From Candidatus Pacearchaeota archaeon (lineage in GTDB: Archaea > Nanobdellota > Nanobdellia > Pacearchaeales > GW2011-AR1), in NCBI GenBank assembly GCA_018303885.1, contig JAGVXG010000002.1, positions 1-51,411 on the forward strand: a DNA stretch of 51,411 nt, given 5' to 3'. Shown in pieces: positions 48,983 through 51,411 of this stretch. The notes beneath the pieces are model-generated. The model had not been told where the DNA came from. It was given only the letters and a program-made list of their open reading frames with translations, and ran no database searches. The stretch's first letter is position 1; every line of letters starts with the position of its first letter. The position numbers and the translations under genes were made by a program.

Positions 48983-49273
48983 ATGACTCAAATAGAAAAT
49001 AAGGAAATAAAGGGAATTTTAAGGTTTCCAAGATTAGACACGGTATTAATGGTCGAAGAATTTATAAAAAAAAATGATGGAGAATACAAGAAAAGAGCTT
49101 TATGGGAGAATTTACCAAAAGGTACAATGTATCAAACTTTTTGTGTGATTATTAATTATTTGTTGTATTCTAGAAAAATATCCATTGATGCAGAAGGCAA
49201 AATCGGCTGGATTTACTATCCTGATTCTGCTCATTACTATTTTAAGAGAAAAGACTTGTCCAGAAGAAAATGA
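48983..49273 (+). CDS. Winged-helix-like protein, probable antitoxin/regulator
   Basis: 96 aa. Helix-rich N-terminal part (TVLMVEEFIKKNDGEYKKRALWENLPKGTMYQTFCVIINYLLYSRK, here in pieces) followed by a beta hairpin wing (ISIDAEGKIGWIYYP) fits a wHTH. Its end overlaps the RelE-like gene by ATGA. TATA-like ATTTAAATATAG precedes the start. Role as antitoxin is inferred from the partner. Confidence 0.6.
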   Translation: MTQIENKEIKGILRFPRLDTVLMVEEFIKKNDGEYKKRALWENLPKGTMYQTFCVIINYLLYSRKISIDAEGKIGWIYYPDSAHYYFKRKDLSRRK

Positions 49274-49605
49274 TTTTACCATCAGAAACAAGATTTGCTG
49301 AAGAAAAAATTAAAGAAGCATTTTACAAATTGGAAAGAGGGGATTCTTCTGAAAAGGAATTGTTTAAGTTCATAAATCAGGCAATTGATAACATCGAGAA
49401 AAATGCTTTTTGTGGCATACAAATTTCCAAAAAGCAAATTCCTAAAGAATATGTTAAAAAATATGGTGTGACAAATCTTTGGAAATATGACTTACCAAAT
49501 GCTTGGAGATTGATTTACACTATCCGTGGAAGCATGGCTATTGTTATTAGCGTTTTATTAGAATGGATGACTCACAAAGAATACGAAAAAATATTTAATT
49601 ATTAA
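49270..49605 (+). CDS. RelE-like toxin
   Basis: 111 aa. The C-terminal half, NLWKYDLPNAWRLIYTIRG then AIVISVLLEWMTHKEYEKIFNY, has the RelE/ParE-type core seen in archaeal members, including the conserved Arg and the terminal Tyr. RelE enzymes cut mRNA on the ribosome. It is translationally coupled to the upstream wHTH gene, so a two-gene toxin-antitoxin module is likely. Confidence 0.68.
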   Translation: MILPSETRFAEEKIKEAFYKLERGDSSEKELFKFINQAIDNIEKNAFCGIQISKKQIPKEYVKKYGVTNLWKYDLPNAWRLIYTIRGSMAIVISVLLEWMTHKEYEKIFNY

Positions 49606-49616
49606 ATATCATAACT

Positions 49617-49940
49617 TTAATGCTGGTCACTTGTGTGATATGCATGCTCTGCCTGGGTTAATATTTTATTAAAAACATCATGAATTGTAGCTGCAAAATT
49701 CCAGTCAGAGGAGTTTGCCTTGAATATTTTTCCTGAAGAAACTGTTTCTGCATTTATGCTGTATTTTTTTCTTTTTCCTTCCTTATTGTATTCTTTTATA
49801 TGAATTCTTAATGATGTGAGATTTTTTATTTTTCTTTTAATTTTTGTATAGTATTCATCAAAAAGTTTGTCAGCTATTTTCTTTTCCTTTTCATCAAGGA
49901 GTTCGATGCCCTTTAACTGTATCTGCTCTGTTTTTTCCAT
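49617..49940 (-). CDS. HPF/RaiA-like protein, possible ribosome hibernation factor
   Basis: 107 aa. The strand-helix order resembles the N-terminal domain of hibernation-promoting factor: IQLKGIELLDEKEKKIADKL, LRIHIKEYNKEGKRKKYSIN, ETVSSGKIFKANSSDWNFAATIHDV. That domain binds the decoding centre. It lies 12 bp from the toxin gene on the opposite strand. Assignment is by pattern only. Confidence 0.5.
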   Translation of the reverse strand: MEKTEQIQLKGIELLDEKEKKIADKLFDEYYTKIKRKIKNLTSLRIHIKEYNKEGKRKKYSINAETVSSGKIFKANSSDWNFAATIHDVFNKILTQAEHAYHTSDQH

Positions 49941-49985
49941 GTTAAATCTCCTAAAGTTTATAAGCCACTTATCTATTAAATATTT

Positions 49986-50375
49986 ATGGTAGAAAATAAA
50001 AATCAGGAGCTTTTATTTAAGCTGAGTATGTTTGAAGAGCAAATCAAAAATCTCCAGCAGCAGCTTCAAGCAGTAGAGGAAAGCATAACAGACATGCATT
50101 CTTTGAATCTTGGACTTGACGAAATCAAAGAATCGGTCGGAAAAGAAGTTCTTGCTCCGCTAGGAAGAGGTATTTTCGTGGAAACGAAGCTTATTTCAGA
50201 TAGTTTAACTGTTGATGTCGGGGGGAGAAATTTTGTGAAAAAAAGCGTTCCAGAAACTAAGGAAATAATAGATAGACAAATAGGAAAACTTATTGAGATC
50301 TCCGAAGAAATTAATGAAAAAATAGAAGAAATCAACGAAGAGCTGACAAAAACTATTATGGAAGCGCAGGAATAG
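49986..50375 (+). CDS. pfdA: Prefoldin subunit alpha
   Basis: 129 aa. Coiled coils at both ends flank the beta-rich middle, with LAPLGRGIFVETKLISDSLTVDVGG. Two alpha subunits form the core of the chaperone with four beta subunits (gene at 9714-10025). The signature PLGxGxFV is intact. Confidence 0.88.
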   Translation: MVENKNQELLFKLSMFEEQIKNLQQQLQAVEESITDMHSLNLGLDEIKESVGKEVLAPLGRGIFVETKLISDSLTVDVGGRNFVKKSVPETKEIIDRQIGKLIEISEEINEKIEEINEELTKTIMEAQE

Positions 50376-50458
50376 TTCTTAAGATAGCAATGGAGAGTGT
50401 GTTATTCTAAATAATTATTTTAAATAGTTAAAAATAAATTAGAGTGAAATGTTGTATG

Positions 50459-51289
50459 TTATATTAACAACTTCGTATTTTTTACTTTTTTTAAGAAAGC
50501 ATCATATTTTAAAATCCCAAATTCAGAAACAACTGCTTTGATATACTTTTTCTGAACAAATTCAAATGCGGGGTTTTTTATTTTTATGTTTTTGGGGGCG
50601 CGATCCCAGATCTCGTTCAAACTCCGTTGTTCAATTGGAACTTTACGTTTTGTAAATTTCCAGGAGTCTGCGATGATATAAACAGGAACTTTATGATTGT
50701 AAGCTATTTCAGAAATCAAGCCGCTACCAACTTTATTTATTATGCCATTGTTGAGCAAGGCATCTGCCCCAAGAAAAACCTTGTTTGCATAAATCTTATC
50801 TCTTTTATTTTCCTTTTCTATAGCAATTGCCGCTGCAGAATCAATAAACATTGTAACTTTAATTCCTGCTTTTCTTAACGCTAATGCCGTGATTCTTCCC
50901 TGATATAACGGGCGTGTTTCAGTGGTATAGACCTCAAACTTTTTTCCGCGTTTCTTCGCATATATTAAAGCATTATTGACATTTGTAGAATGGCAATGAG
51001 TAAAAATGGCGTCGTTATTTTTCACCAGTTTTAAGACAGATAAGTTTATTTTTCTCTGGGTTTCATCAAAGTGTCTCAAAATCTGTTTTTCAGAATGGTC
51101 CTTTGCCAGCGATAAAACATGTTCCATCATCGGTTCGGTTGGCCTTGAAGCCAAAAGTCTTTCCTTTGATTTTGGAGATGGGATGAGGAAGTATGCTTTG
51201 AGGGCTGCTTTTGCTACGTTTCTGGCGCCCTGGACTCTTATTTTTTTTATGTCAGAAACGATTTTGTTAAATTTTCTCTTTGAATTCAT
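50459..51289 (-). CDS. Ribose-1,5-bisphosphate isomerase (eIF2B-like family)
   Basis: 276 aa from the ATG at 51289, which has a TATA box 25 nt upstream; a frame to 51361 is open. It converts ribose-1,5-bisphosphate to ribulose-1,5-bisphosphate. Family residues: Cys99 in THCHSTNV, ETRPLYQG, and Asp176 in FLGADALL with GIINKVGS, matching the catalytic Cys/Asp pair known from Thermococcus. Together with AMP phosphorylase (27244-28728) it forms the archaeal AMP salvage route. Paralogous eIF2B alpha is a less likely alternative. Confidence 0.85.
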   Translation of the reverse strand: MNSKRKFNKIVSDIKKIRVQGARNVAKAALKAYFLIPSPKSKERLLASRPTEPMMEHVLSLAKDHSEKQILRHFDETQRKINLSVLKLVKNNDAIFTHCHSTNVNNALIYAKKRGKKFEVYTTETRPLYQGRITALALRKAGIKVTMFIDSAAAIAIEKENKRDKIYANKVFLGADALLNNGIINKVGSGLISEIAYNHKVPVYIIADSWKFTKRKVPIEQRSLNEIWDRAPKNIKIKNPAFEFVQKKYIKAVVSEFGILKYDAFLKKVKNTKLLI

Positions 51290-51308
51290 AATAAAGATAA
51301 GAAAGATT

Positions 51309-51320
51309 GATATAAAAATT
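51309..51320 (-). promoter_or_regulatory. TATA box of the R15P isomerase gene
   Basis: On the coding strand AATTTTTATATC is centred about 25 nt before the ATG at 51289, which decides between two possible starts. Confidence 0.5.
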
Positions 51321-51411
51321 TGACTAATTAGGGGTTTTATATCTTTTGCTGTTTGAATCAAATTGGTTTAAGCTTTCAAGAAAGTTTAAAAATTCTCTTT
51401 TTTTATTCATA

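Noticed and set aside
1-51411. CRISPR array or cas genes
   Set aside because: No regularly spaced direct repeats with unique spacers were seen on either strand.

Overview
The window is AT-rich archaeal chromosome. Archaeal-type ribosomal proteins (eS4, eL19, eL32, eL40, eL43, P1), Rpo12, Spt5, both prefoldin subunits, eIF5A, FtsZ plus SepF, a spliced tRNA-Ser and TATA-driven leaderless genes all point to Archaea. Small proteins, AMP phosphorylase with ribose-1,5-bisphosphate isomerase, a short archaeosortase and S-layer-like proteins suggest a DPANN lineage of Pacearchaeota/Woesearchaeota type (inference from gene content).

Layout. 1-9.2 kb: cell-envelope and membrane genes: the end of an S-layer protein, Sua5, a methyltransferase, two tandem membrane-anchored paralogs, DedA, an archaeosortase, a PAP2 phosphatase and a 607-aa S-layer-like protein with a C-terminal membrane anchor. 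9.2-19.3 kb: mostly minus-strand housekeeping genes: SepF, prefoldin beta, Rpo12, eL43, a free-standing LAGLIDADG protein beside tRNA-Pro, uL11, Spt5, a beta-propeller lipoprotein, SecE, an M23 peptidase, FtsZ and an FKBP. 19.3-31 kb: eIF5A, eL40, a site-2 protease, the uL1-uL10-P1 operon behind a structured leader, tRNA-Thr, intron-containing tRNA-Ser, a toxin-antitoxin-like pair, Fic, AMP phosphorylase and an AI-2E family permease. 31.2-46 kb: the ribosomal superoperon from uL3 to SecY, interrupted by six small unrecognised genes. 46-51.4 kb: a diversity-generating retroelement (DGR), an Oxa1/EMC3-type membrane protein, a wHTH/RelE pair, an HPF-like protein, prefoldin alpha and R15P isomerase.

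The most notable system is the DGR at 46027-48205 (minus strand). A 245-aa target gene carries a variable repeat near its 3' end. Downstream lie a template repeat with its own TATA box and a DGR-type reverse transcriptase. Template and variable repeats differ at 15 of 93 core positions. All 15 are adenines in the template, and all fall at codon positions 1 or 2. The reverse transcriptase is split into two frames exactly across a (GA)13 dinucleotide tract; loss of one GA unit would restore a full-length enzyme. This suggests a retroelement that could be switched on and off by slippage, or else an assembly indel; raw reads can decide.

Other points worth attention are the small genes wedged between conserved ribosomal genes, a hairpin that fills the uL1 mRNA leader, a 25-bp repeat placed before uL14 and uS14, an att-like repeat of the tRNA-Ser 3' end flanking a toxin module, and the archaeosortase next to its probable substrate.
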